Positions 15,116-22,792 of a stretch of DNA of 37,140 nt are shown piece after piece. Within the stretch, counting starts at the first letter, position 1, and every line of letters begins with the position of its first letter. This DNA comes from Syntrophales bacterium (GTDB taxonomy: Bacteria > Desulfobacterota > Syntrophia > Syntrophales > CG2-30-49-12), in the NCBI GenBank assembly GCA_030018935.1, contig JASEGZ010000017.1, forward strand, positions 1 through 37,140, given 5' to 3'. A model generated the notes under the pieces. The model was not told the DNA's origin. It saw only the letters and a list, made by a program, of their open reading frames with translations, and did not search any database. The position numbers and the translations under genes are program-made.

Positions 15116-16361
15116 CTCTCAGCCTTTCACTGTACAGGGAAAATTTCTCACAGAGGGCTTTAACCTCCTCACCGATCTCCTGTAGACGCTTTTCGTTATC
15201 CATATGCATGAGGACTTCGGAAATAAGGCGAGCAATGATTTTCATTTCCCCTTCCTTCATGCCCCTCGTCGTAACTGCCGGCGTGCCGATTCTGATACCG
15301 CTGGTGATTTGCGGACTCCTGGTATCGAATGGTATGCTGTTTTTATTTACCGCAATTCCTGTCCGGTCAAGGACCTCCTGGGCATCTTTTCCCGTAATCC
15401 CTTTATCGGTCAGATCAGCCAGAACCATGTGATTATCGGTGCCTCCCGAGACAAGGCGAAATCCCCGAGAGATCAGCCCATCTGCCATGGTCCTGGCGTT
15501 TTTCACGACCTGGGACTGGTAGTCCTTGAATTCACCGGAAAGGGCCTCTTTAAAGGCCACAGCCTTGGCGGCAACGACATGCATCAGAGGGCCACCCTGC
15601 ATGCCGGGAAATACGCAACTGTCCAGCATTTTAGCGAACTCCTTCCGGCACATGACAAAACCGCCTCGTGGACCACGTAATGTCTTGTGTGTTGTTGACG
15701 TTACAAACTCGGAGCTCTTAACCGGTGAGGGATGGAAACCCGTGGCAACCAGACCCGCAATATGGGCGACGTCCGCCACAACCATCGCTCCTGCCTGATC
15801 GGCAACCATTCTAAATCTTTCAAAGTCTATGACCCTCGGATAGGCGCTGGCCCCAGCAACAATGAGCTTTGGCCTGTGCTTTTTGGCCAGAGCTTCCACT
15901 TCATTGAAATCAATAGTTTCCGTTTCTCTGTCAACACCATAGGAAACAACATTGTAAAATCTCCCAGAAAAGTTTGTTGGGCTCCCGTGTGAAAGATGCC
16001 CCCCATGGGATAGCTTCATCCCTAAAATCGTATCCCCCGGTTGCAGGACCGAAAAGTAAACTGCCATGTTAGCCTGGGTGCCTGAATGGGGCTGGACATT
16101 GACATGTTCGGCGCCAAAGAGCTGCTTGCATCGCTTGATGGCGAGGGTCTCCACGGTATCTACAAATTTGCATCCCCCGTAATATCTCTTTCCCGGATAG
16201 CCTTCGGCATATTTATTTGTCAGGATACTCCCCTGTGCCTCGAGGACGGCCTCACTCACGAAATTCTCCGACGTGATTAGATTCAGTTTTTCTGTCTGTC
16301 TCCGGGTTTCCTGGAGGAGAGCCCTGGCAACCTCCGGATCAGTTTTCATTAACATCGTCAT
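15093..16361 (-). CDS. glyA: Serine hydroxymethyltransferase
   Basis: This 422-residue PLP enzyme interconverts serine and glycine with transfer of a one-carbon unit to tetrahydrofolate. Visible are [27 protein letters not shown], the PLP-binding lysine in [12 protein letters not shown] and the tetrahydrofolate-binding region near DNHMVLADL. The frame is open to TTG 16388, but AGGAGG (complement of 16373-16378) lies 11 nt ahead of the ATG at 16361, which also fits the family start (MLMKTDPEV). The gene overlaps the end of rpiB by 23 bp. The C-terminal residues VVSRKS and the stop are encoded by three heptamer units of an intergenic repeat array, so the tail is probably longer or shorter than in relatives. 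Confidence 0.95.
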   Translation of the reverse strand: MTMLMKTDPEVARALLQETRRQTEKLNLITSENFVSEAVLEAQGSILTNKYAEGYPGKRYYGGCKFVDTVETLAIKRCKQLFGAEHVNVQPHSGTQANMAVYFSVLQPGDTILGMKLSHGGHLSHGSPTNFSGRFYNVVSYGVDRETETIDFNEVEALAKKHRPKLIVAGASAYPRVIDFERFRMVADQAGAMVVADVAHIAGLVATGFHPSPVKSSEFVTSTTHKTLRGPRGGFVMCRKEFAKMLDSCVFPGMQGGPLMHVVAAKAVAFKEALSGEFKDYQSQVVKNARTMADGLISRGFRLVSGGTDNHMVLADLTDKGITGKDAQEVLDRTGIAVNKNSIPFDTRSPQITSGIRIGTPAVTTRGMKEGEMKIIARLISEVLMHMDNEKRLQEIGEEVKALCEKFSLYSERLREVVSRKS

Positions 16362-16851
16362 TGAGTATCTGTCCTCCTGTTTTAACAATTACCTGCCTGA
16401 ACAGTCTCTTTTCCAGTTCCCTGATTTTATCGAGACGTCTCTGATGACGCCCCCCCTCAAAGGCCGTTTTCAACCAGGTGGCGATAATCGCTTTCGCTGT
16501 TTCTGTATCCGTTTGCCTCCCTGCAAGGACAAGGACATTGGTATCGTTGTGGAGCCTGCTCATGCGTGCCGTATCTTCATCGAGGCATAAAACCGCCCTG
16601 ACAGAGGGGAATTTATTAGCGATGATGGCCATGCCGACACCAGAACCACAGAACAGTATACCCCGGGTAAATTCTCCCGAAGAAACCTTTTTGCCCACCA
16701 TGATACCAAAGTCAGGATAGTCGGCATCATCCCTCCCGTGGGTCCCCACATCAGTAATCTCCTGACCCATTTCGGTTAAGTATTCCTTGAGTGCCTCTTT
16801 AAGGGAATATCCGGCGTGGTCTGAGCCGATGACGATTTTTTCTGTAACCAT
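16339..16851 (-). CDS. rpiB: Ribose-5-phosphate isomerase B
   Basis: This 170-residue enzyme interconverts ribose 5-phosphate and ribulose 5-phosphate in the pentose phosphate pathway. The N-terminus [17 protein letters not shown] and the catalytic cysteine motif [11 protein letters not shown] are characteristic of the RpiB/LacAB family, followed by [20 protein letters not shown]. The protein is slightly longer than the usual 145-150 residues, with a C-terminal extension that overlaps glyA by 23 bp. It starts 2 bp after the fabF stop, so the two are surely co-transcribed. Confidence 0.94.
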   Translation of the reverse strand: MVTEKIVIGSDHAGYSLKEALKEYLTEMGQEITDVGTHGRDDADYPDFGIMVGKKVSSGEFTRGILFCGSGVGMAIIANKFPSVRAVLCLDEDTARMSRLHNDTNVLVLAGRQTDTETAKAIIATWLKTAFEGGRHQRRLDKIRELEKRLFRQVIVKTGGQILNDDVNEN

Positions 16852-16853
16852 TT

Positions 16854-18116
16854 TTAGTCATTAAATTTCTTAACTATCAGAGCCGCATTCACCCCGCCGA
16901 AACCAAAGGTGTTGGACATGGCGGCACTTAGCTCCTTTTTCCTTGACCGGTGGGGGACATAATCGAGATCGCAGGCGGGATCGGGGTGATCCAGATTGAT
17001 GGTTGGCGGGATAATGCCTTCATAAATAGACCTCACCACGACAATAGCCTCCACGCTACCGGCGGCACCTAAAAGATGGCCTGTCATGGATTTTGTCGAG
17101 CTCACGGCAATCGCTTTGCTATGTTCTCCAAAGACTGTCTTGATGGCCTCTGTCTCGTATATGTCATTGAGCGGTGTTGATGTACCATGGGCATTGATGT
17201 AGTCAATATCGTTGGGACTCATCCCCGCTTCATCCAGGGCAAGTTGCATGCATCTGGCGGCCCCTTCGTGGCCGGGAGGCGGCGCTGCTATATGAAAGGC
17301 GTCACTGGTTGAGCCGTAGCCTGCCAGCTCCGCATATATCCTGGCTCCTCTGTTTGTGGCAAACGATAATTCTTCCAAGATCAAGATGCCACACCCTTCG
17401 CTGATGACAAAACCATCCCGATCTCTGTCAAAAGGTCTGCTTGCTTTTTCCGGGTGATCATTATTTATGGAAATCGCTTTCATGGCGTTGAACCCTGCCA
17501 CACAGAGGGGACAAATGGCCGCATCGGCACCTCCCGCGATCATTACATCGGCATAGCCGTGAGAGATAATCCGGAAGGAATCTCCTATGGCATTGGTCCC
17601 TGCCGCGCATGCCGTTACGGGACAGTTTACAGGTCCCTTGGCCCCAAACCTGATTGATACATGACCGGAACCAAGATTTGCAAGAACTGCAGGGATGAAA
17701 AAGGGAGATGTTCTTGTGGGGCCGACATTGAGGATTGCTTCCTTTTCCCTTTCCAGGGTGGCAAGTCCCCCGATTGCTGACCCTATTATCACACCCACCC
17801 TTTCAGCAATTGCATTGACGATGGTCAATCCCGCATCCTCTAAAGCCATCTCGGCGGATGCTAAAGAGTAGACGATGAAATCATCTAAGCGGCGAAGTTC
17901 TTTTTTGCCCACAAAGTTCAGGGGGTCGAAATGCTTCAATTCACCGGCAATCTTTGTTTCATAACCAGTTGTGTCAAATTTTGTGATCTTTCCGATTCCC
18001 GATCTCCCCGCACAGATCCCCTCCCATGTATCTTTGACGGTATTACCGAGGGGGGTAACCGCACCAAGGCCCGTTATAACGACCCTCCTTTCCTGCGTCA
18101 AGGCAAGCCTTTTCAA
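16854..18116 (-). CDS. fabF: 3-oxoacyl-ACP synthase II
   Basis: This 420-residue KAS II elongates acyl-ACP with malonyl-ACP. The catalytic Cys170 lies in TACAAGTN, and two His lie in NAHGTSTPLND and TGHLLGAAGS, giving the Cys-His-His triad of elongating enzymes. The C-terminal SNTFGFGGVNAAL is complete. The start is a TTG at 18116-18114, preceded by AAGAGGG at a proper distance; no ATG is available near the family start. It lies 29 bp after acpP. It is the only ketoacyl synthase in the cluster, since fabH is missing from its usual place upstream. Confidence 0.96.
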   Translation of the reverse strand: MKRLALTQERRVVITGLGAVTPLGNTVKDTWEGICAGRSGIGKITKFDTTGYETKIAGELKHFDPLNFVGKKELRRLDDFIVYSLASAEMALEDAGLTIVNAIAERVGVIIGSAIGGLATLEREKEAILNVGPTRTSPFFIPAVLANLGSGHVSIRFGAKGPVNCPVTACAAGTNAIGDSFRIISHGYADVMIAGGADAAICPLCVAGFNAMKAISINNDHPEKASRPFDRDRDGFVISEGCGILILEELSFATNRGARIYAELAGYGSTSDAFHIAAPPPGHEGAARCMQLALDEAGMSPNDIDYINAHGTSTPLNDIYETEAIKTVFGEHSKAIAVSSTKSMTGHLLGAAGSVEAIVVVRSIYEGIIPPTINLDHPDPACDLDYVPHRSRKKELSAAMSNTFGFGGVNAALIVKKFND

Positions 18117-18145
18117 TTAAGCCCTCTTTTTGAACAAACTTTAAT

Positions 18146-18382
18146 TTAAGATATACCCTTACTCCTGAGAAAGTCAATTACATCCTGGATGGTTCTGATC
18201 TTTTCCAGTTCATCATCGGCAATCTCTAACCCGAAATTTTCTTCCATTTCCATGATCAGTTCGACGAGATCGAGGGAATCGGCCCCCAGATCATCTTGAA
18301 AGGATGCTGCCGGTACACATTCTTCCCTTGAGACATCCAGTTGTTCCATAATAACATCTATGACCTTTTCTTCAAGAGTCAT
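18146..18382 (-). CDS. acpP: Acyl carrier protein
   Basis: This 78-residue acidic carrier holds growing acyl chains on 4'-phosphopantetheine attached to the Ser of [10 protein letters not shown]. The rest is the usual four-helix ACP ([31 protein letters not shown]). A longer open frame continues upstream, but its extra residues are not ACP-like. GGGGGAAAGGA just before the ATG at 18382 and the family start MTLEEKV decide the start. It sits between fabG and fabF, as in most bacteria. Confidence 0.97.
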   Translation of the reverse strand: MTLEEKVIDVIMEQLDVSREECVPAASFQDDLGADSLDLVELIMEMEENFGLEIADDELEKIRTIQDVIDFLRSKGIS

Positions 18383-18428
18383 AAATCCTTTCCCCCTATT
18401 ATTTTGCTGGTTGCTGATCGCTTGCCGC

Positions 18429-19172
18429 TTACATATACAGGCCACCATTGACCCGTATGACCTGCCCGGTGATATAATTAGCTTCTTCTGAAACCAGAAA
18501 AGCGACTGCGCCGGTCACATCTTCCGGTGTCCCAAGTCTTGCCAGTGGTATCTGATTTTTGACCTTTTGTCGCTTCTCATCCGAGAGGAAAGCGGTCATG
18601 TCCGTTTCAATGAAGCCGGGAGACACAGCATTGACACAGATGTTTCTCCCACCAAGTTCCCTGGCCAATGATTTTGAAAGCCCGATAACACCGGCCTTGG
18701 AGGCAGAATAAGCTACCTGACCGGCATTTCCTGCCTCAGCCGCAACTGACGTGATATTGACAATCCGTCCCCACCGTTGCTTCATCATATATTTGGTGAC
18801 GGCCTGACAACAATTAAATACCCCTTTGAGGTTCGTGTTGCTCAAACGATCCCAGTCTTCCTCCTTCATCCGGGCCATCAGACCATCAAGGGAGATGCCT
18901 GCATTGTTAATCAGGATGTCTATCCTGCCTTTTTCCTTTACGATATTTCCGACAGTGTTACGTGTTGCCTCAAAATTTGATACATCAAAAGGACATGTCT
19001 TGCCTTCCCCGCCCCCTTCCTTTGCCATTCGCAGGGTCTCGATGGCGGCTGATTCGTTCCGGAGATAATTTATATATATGAAGGCGCCATCCTCCGCAAG
19101 TTTAATGGCGACGGCACGACCGATCCCCCTCGAACCGCCTGTGATAAGGGCTATTTTCCCTGAGAGTCTCAT
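18429..19172 (-). CDS. fabG: 3-oxoacyl-ACP reductase
   Basis: This 247-residue short-chain dehydrogenase reduces beta-ketoacyl-ACP with NADPH. It has the Rossmann motif [10 protein letters not shown] near residue 11, NNAGIS, the catalytic Ser ([10 protein letters not shown]), Tyr and Lys (YSASKAG), and the terminal GQVIRVNGG. Length and context with acpP and fabF favour FabG over other SDR roles. It begins only 18 bp after rpmF. In relatives plsX, fabH and fabD lie between these two genes, and here they are absent. Confidence 0.95.
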   Translation of the reverse strand: MRLSGKIALITGGSRGIGRAVAIKLAEDGAFIYINYLRNESAAIETLRMAKEGGGEGKTCPFDVSNFEATRNTVGNIVKEKGRIDILINNAGISLDGLMARMKEEDWDRLSNTNLKGVFNCCQAVTKYMMKQRWGRIVNITSVAAEAGNAGQVAYSASKAGVIGLSKSLARELGGRNICVNAVSPGFIETDMTAFLSDEKRQKVKNQIPLARLGTPEDVTGAVAFLVSEEANYITGQVIRVNGGLYM

Positions 19173-19190
19173 ATACCACTGATCAAACTT

Positions 19191-19376
19191 TTAGGAGATT
19201 TTTTCGAGCGGGATCACCTCCCGCCCCTTGTAAGTTCCACAGTGTGGACAGGCACGATGGGGTAACTTGGGTTCATAACACTGTGGACATGAAGAAGGCA
19301 AAGGAGGTGTAAGAAAATCATGAGATCTCCGCTTGTTTCTCCTTGTTTTTGAATGTCTTTTAACAGGATTGGGCAT
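19191..19376 (-). CDS. rpmF: 50S ribosomal protein L32
   Basis: This 61-residue basic protein of the large ribosomal subunit opens with MPNPVKRHSKTRRNKRRSH and carries a zinc ribbon, CPQC then CPHCG, so it is the zinc-binding (C+) form. The start has GGAAGGAAG upstream. It follows yceD by 30 bp; the pair is conserved in most bacteria. Confidence 0.97.
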   Translation of the reverse strand: MPNPVKRHSKTRRNKRRSHDFLTPPLPSSCPQCYEPKLPHRACPHCGTYKGREVIPLEKIS

Positions 19377-19406
19377 AGTTGTCTTCCTTCCTTTTCCAGT
19401 TTGGTT

Positions 19407-19931
19407 CTAAACTTTTACTTTTTTTAAAACGGCCAGCCTTTTGTCTATAAAGTCGGCATGGCAGTTACAGCTTGCCATATTTAGGCTGATCCCGCAATGG
19501 GGACAGAGCCCCTTACACGAATCCTTACAGAGCACCTTAATCGGGATTTGGAGGACGATCTGTTCAAATATGATCTGGTCAAGGTCAACGGTATCGTCCT
19601 GGTAATAACCAAATTCGAGATCTTCGGAACTCAACTCTAATTCTTCTTTCTCTTTGTCATCAGCCGGAACTAAGGTATACCTGATTTCATTTTTTAAGGG
19701 AAGAGAGGTGACCTCTAAGCAGCGGCAACACTCTACATCAACGATTGTTTCTATGTTTCCCACAATTGATAGGGTCTCCCGGAGTCTTTTTATAGAAAGT
19801 AATACATCGGCCCTCTGAAGGAAAAACGCTCCTTTTTCTTTTTCTGGCAAGAAACTACGAAACCAGTCTCCGTCTTTGGAAAACTGGAGATTCAATCCAT
19901 CTTCCGGTATATTCATTACACAGAGCTTCAA
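19407..19931 (-). CDS. YceD/DUF177 family protein
   Basis: This 174-residue protein belongs to the YceD (DUF177) family, almost always found upstream of rpmF and implicated in 23S rRNA accumulation in studied bacteria. It carries CCRCLE in the middle and a C-terminal metal-binding-like cluster (CKDSCKGLCPHCG, then CNCH). The start is a TTG at 19931, supported by GGGGG six bases upstream and by the family N-terminus (MKxxVxxIPxxGL). The next ATG, at 19916, would cut that motif. It is probably the first gene of the rpmF-fab-glyA-rib run. Confidence 0.88.
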   Translation of the reverse strand: MKLCVMNIPEDGLNLQFSKDGDWFRSFLPEKEKGAFFLQRADVLLSIKRLRETLSIVGNIETIVDVECCRCLEVTSLPLKNEIRYTLVPADDKEKEELELSSEDLEFGYYQDDTVDLDQIIFEQIVLQIPIKVLCKDSCKGLCPHCGISLNMASCNCHADFIDKRLAVLKKVKV

Positions 19932-20029
19932 GATACACCCCCATCGCAGAAGGCCGTCTTTTTTACTGATCGCTGATAGCTGAACGCTTACATATTTTTT
20001 AAGATAAGGTATGCTATATAAGGCGTTGA

Positions 20030-20058
20030 AGTAAATTATAAACCAGTACGATTGTCAA
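20030..20058 (-). promoter_or_regulatory. Possible promoter of the yceD-rpmF-fab run
   Basis: On the minus strand TTGACA (complement of 20053-20058) is followed 17 bp later by TTTACT (complement of 20030-20035). The -35 is perfect and the -10 matches at four of six positions. It lies about 100 bp upstream of yceD. Confidence 0.4.
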
Positions 20059-20065
20059 GAATAAT

Positions 20066-21418
20066 TTAAACTTTCATGCCAAGCATACGTTCAGCTTCCT
20101 CTTTCAGTCTGGATAATGCTGGAGAAATCTCAACAGGGTAGAGCGGTGTTGTCTCCAGGGCATAAAGATGTGGGGGAAGCAATTTCAATTGCTCGCGCAG
20201 ATAAGCGGCGATTTTTTTTAAATCCCGGGATTGTGAGATCCTCCGGCCTTTTGACATCACCTTTTCTAAGAGAGGATTGCCTTCCACTGCGTCCCCTTCA
20301 ATGGTCACGATGTCCCTTGTCATTTTCCCGTTTTCAAGCTGGCGGAAGACCTCCTTGCGTCCAGGGAGGGTGGCTTTCCCCCGTGACTTCTTGAATCTGG
20401 GTTTGCCTGCATATTCCATAAGCTTGTAAGCACAATCGAGATATGGGGCATCTGCCGAGGTGTCCAGTTTCGTTCCCACGCCGAAGCCGTCAATGGGCGC
20501 CCCCTGAGAGAGCAGATCGCGAATCGCGTATTCGTCGAGATTGCCGCTGACGAAGATCTGGATATCCTTAAAACCACTGCGATCCAGGATCTGACGGACA
20601 TCCTTTGACAGGGTAAGCAGGTCACCACTGTCAATACGTACCGCACGCACCCGGATCCCCTCTTCTGTTAGCTTTCCTGCTGCCTCGATCGCCTTTTCCG
20701 CACCCCTTCGGGTATCGTATGTATCAATTAGGAAGATTGCATTATCCGGATTGGCTTCGGCAAAGCTCAGAAAGGCATTTCCTTCGTCTTCGTGGGCCTC
20801 GACAAAGGAATGGGCCATCGTCCCGGAGATGGGAATTCCGAACAGGGGTTCTGCCAGAACGGTTGATGTAGAGACAAATCCGGCAAGATAGGTGGCACGG
20901 GCCGCCAGGAGCCCGGCCTCAGCCCCGTGTGCCCGCCGGAGACCAAAATCAACAAGGGTAGCTCTACCGGCGGCAGCGAGTGTGCAACGTGCCGCTTTAC
21001 TTGCAATAAGGGTCTCGAAATGGACGAGATTAATCAGGCGGGTCTCGATGAGCTGTGCCTCTGGCATCGGGGCAATGACACGGATTATGGGTTCGTTGGC
21101 AAAAAAGACCGTCCCTTCCGGCATAGCGTATACATCACCGCTAAAGCGGAATGTGGAGAGGTAATCAACAAGATCCCGGGAGAACCTACCGGTGTCGGCA
21201 AGGTATTGTAGTTCCGCTTCAGAAAAGTGCATGCCTTCTAAAAAGTCAAGAAATGTCTCCAGACCAGCAGCCACAAGGAAACTGCGGCCTTCCGGCAGGC
21301 TGCGGACGAAAAATTCGAAGACCGCCTCCTCATACATCCCTGCTTTCACGTATCCCTGCAACATGGTGAGCTGGTAGAGGTCTGTCAGAAGAGGACTGAC
21401 CAGTGGATTCATTTTCAT
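20066..21418 (-). CDS. pncB: Nicotinate phosphoribosyltransferase
   Basis: This 450-residue enzyme joins nicotinate and PRPP to give nicotinate mononucleotide, the committed step of the Preiss-Handler salvage route to NAD. The N-terminus SPLLTDLYQLTMLQGY, the segment VDFGLRRAHG, the TMAHSFVEAH region and the phosphate-binding RIDSGDL are all present, and the length is normal for the bacterial type. Its ATG overlaps the stop of the nicotinamidase gene by 4 bp (21415-21418, ATGA), so translation is probably coupled. Nicotinamidase makes nicotinate, the substrate of this enzyme. Confidence 0.95.
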   Translation of the reverse strand: MKMNPLVSPLLTDLYQLTMLQGYVKAGMYEEAVFEFFVRSLPEGRSFLVAAGLETFLDFLEGMHFSEAELQYLADTGRFSRDLVDYLSTFRFSGDVYAMPEGTVFFANEPIIRVIAPMPEAQLIETRLINLVHFETLIASKAARCTLAAAGRATLVDFGLRRAHGAEAGLLAARATYLAGFVSTSTVLAEPLFGIPISGTMAHSFVEAHEDEGNAFLSFAEANPDNAIFLIDTYDTRRGAEKAIEAAGKLTEEGIRVRAVRIDSGDLLTLSKDVRQILDRSGFKDIQIFVSGNLDEYAIRDLLSQGAPIDGFGVGTKLDTSADAPYLDCAYKLMEYAGKPRFKKSRGKATLPGRKEVFRQLENGKMTRDIVTIEGDAVEGNPLLEKVMSKGRRISQSRDLKKIAAYLREQLKLLPPHLYALETTPLYPVEISPALSRLKEEAERMLGMKV

Positions 21419-22032
21419 TGCCCGATCCCCTCAGTTGTTATGGTTTTTGCCCCTTTTCCCGCCATCTCTCTCAGGGACCTCTCCCCATCGCCCTTGTTCG
21501 CATCCACGGCACGGATAGCATCGGTTAAGACGTATACCTCATATCCCTCCTTCAGAACGTCTCTGACAGTATTCAAGACACAGTAATCGGTAGCCAGTCC
21601 ACCGACGAATATTCTCCTGATTCCGAACTTACGCAGGTGCTGATATAACGTATTTCCCATCGCATCCCGCCCATATAATGCCGAGTACTCCTCTTTCTCT
21701 GTCTCTGTACCCTTTGAGATGATGGTGGCCACCTTCGGCACCTTCAGATGGGGAGAAAATCTTGCCCCTTCTGTATCCTGGACACCATGGGAGGGCCAGG
21801 GACCGCCCTGTTCTCGAAACGAACAGTGATCGGGTGGATGCCAATCCCGGGAAAAGAAGATAGGGAGGTTTCTCTTCTCAAATATTTCAATGGCGTGGTT
21901 TAAAGGTGGAATAATCCTGTCTCCCTCAGAAACGGCAAGGGAACCTTCCGGAAGGAAGCAATTCTGAACATCAATTACCACCAGGACATCTCCGGCCTGG
22001 GGAGATATTGGTTTGCTGACTGGATTTGCCAC
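21415..22032 (-). CDS. pncA: Nicotinamidase
   Basis: This 205-residue cysteine hydrolase deamidates nicotinamide to nicotinate. The catalytic triad is visible: Asp in VVIDVQNCF, Lys in SKGTETEKEEYSA and Cys in GLATDYCVLNT. The metal-binding DWHPPDHCSF is also present. A longer frame begins at a TTG (22104), but AAGGAGG (complement of 22041-22047) lies 8 nt ahead of the GTG at 22032, and the extra 24 residues are not family-like, so GTG is taken as the start. It overlaps pncB by 4 bp and follows the ferredoxin gene by about 105 bp. Confidence 0.92.
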   Translation of the reverse strand: MANPVSKPISPQAGDVLVVIDVQNCFLPEGSLAVSEGDRIIPPLNHAIEIFEKRNLPIFFSRDWHPPDHCSFREQGGPWPSHGVQDTEGARFSPHLKVPKVATIISKGTETEKEEYSALYGRDAMGNTLYQHLRKFGIRRIFVGGLATDYCVLNTVRDVLKEGYEVYVLTDAIRAVDANKGDGERSLREMAGKGAKTITTEGIGQ

Positions 22033-22137
22033 CTCTTTGTCCTCCTTAAGGTTGGTGGTATCTAACGGAACAAACCTTATGCCTGTAATGAAAAGAGGTA
22101 TCAACGGGGAATGGGTAAGGAAGAAAGCGAGACCAAA

Positions 22138-22548
22138 TTAAAAGAGGTTGACCTCCATGGCTCTTACAGGGCAGGCTGTCACGCAGAATTCGCATCCGTT
22201 GCACTTTTCCGGATCAAAGAAGACTTTCATGGATGGCCTCTCAAAGGACAGGGCATCTGTTGGACAGAAGGCCGTACAGGCTCCACAGTGCACACATTTT
22301 TCTGGATTCTGGCTGACGCTTTTTGAAAGTGGCTCGACCCTGAGTCCCTTTTCTTTTAGAAAGCGGATCCCGTGATCAAAGTTTTCTTTCAAACCGCCCA
22401 GCTCAAGTACCATCATCCCCTCTCTGCGGGGGAAGACCCGCGCCTTGAGGATATTGAACACAAGGTCATACTTCTTTACCAGTTGGTATATGATGGGTTG
22501 TTCCACAATATCTGCCGGATAGCGTATTACCACCTTTTTTGAGTACAT
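22138..22548 (-). CDS. NIL-domain 4Fe-4S ferredoxin
   Basis: This 136-residue protein has an N-terminal NIL domain (about residues 1-75, VVIRYPADIVEQPIIYQLV) and a C-terminal pair of 4Fe-4S motifs, CVHCGACTAFCP and CNGCEFCVTACP. NIL domains also occur at the C-terminus of methionine ABC transporter ATPases, where they bind methionine. NIL-ferredoxins are frequent in anaerobes, and some are linked to sulfur assimilation into homocysteine. The frame reaches back to 22608, but that TTG belongs to the promoter -35 box, so the ATG at 22548 is the start. It may share a transcript with pncA-pncB. Confidence 0.88.
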   Translation of the reverse strand: MYSKKVVIRYPADIVEQPIIYQLVKKYDLVFNILKARVFPRREGMMVLELGGLKENFDHGIRFLKEKGLRVEPLSKSVSQNPEKCVHCGACTAFCPTDALSFERPSMKVFFDPEKCNGCEFCVTACPVRAMEVNLF

Positions 22549-22579
22549 GTTCTCTGCAGATCTCCAGAAATTTTTTCCG

Positions 22580-22608
22580 ATATTAAGGGTATGTTGGGTT
22601 CTTGTCAA
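22580..22608 (-). promoter_or_regulatory. Promoter of the NIL-ferredoxin gene
   Basis: On the minus strand TTGACA (complement of 22603-22608), a 17-bp spacer, then TAATAT (complement of 22580-22585). It lies about 30 bp upstream of the chosen ATG and rules out the longer reading of the gene. Confidence 0.6.
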
Positions 22609-22725
22609 GAATTAGTTTAGAGGTACTCATCTCGCATCACATCTTTCTCCTTCTGTCAATTGTCTCGCCCGACCCCCCGTTGCCTGGCCCATTCTGGGTG
22701 AGCAGATCACTTGCACTGATAATCC

Positions 22726-22755
22726 TTTACTTGGGGGTACAATCTGTGATAAAAT
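22726..22755 (+). promoter_or_regulatory. Possible promoter of the helicase gene
   Basis: TTTACT (22726-22731), 18-bp spacer, TAAAAT (22750-22755). Transcription would start near 22762, which favours the ATG at 22793 over the TTG at 22766 as the helicase start. Confidence 0.4.
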
Positions 22756-22792
22756 ATTAAGAAATTTGGATATTTGTAATTTAGAAGATAGA

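Noticed and set aside
22549-22608. Longer N-terminus for the NIL-ferredoxin from TTG 22608.
   Set aside because: That TTG is the start of a TTGACA box with a well-spaced TAATAT, so it is promoter sequence.
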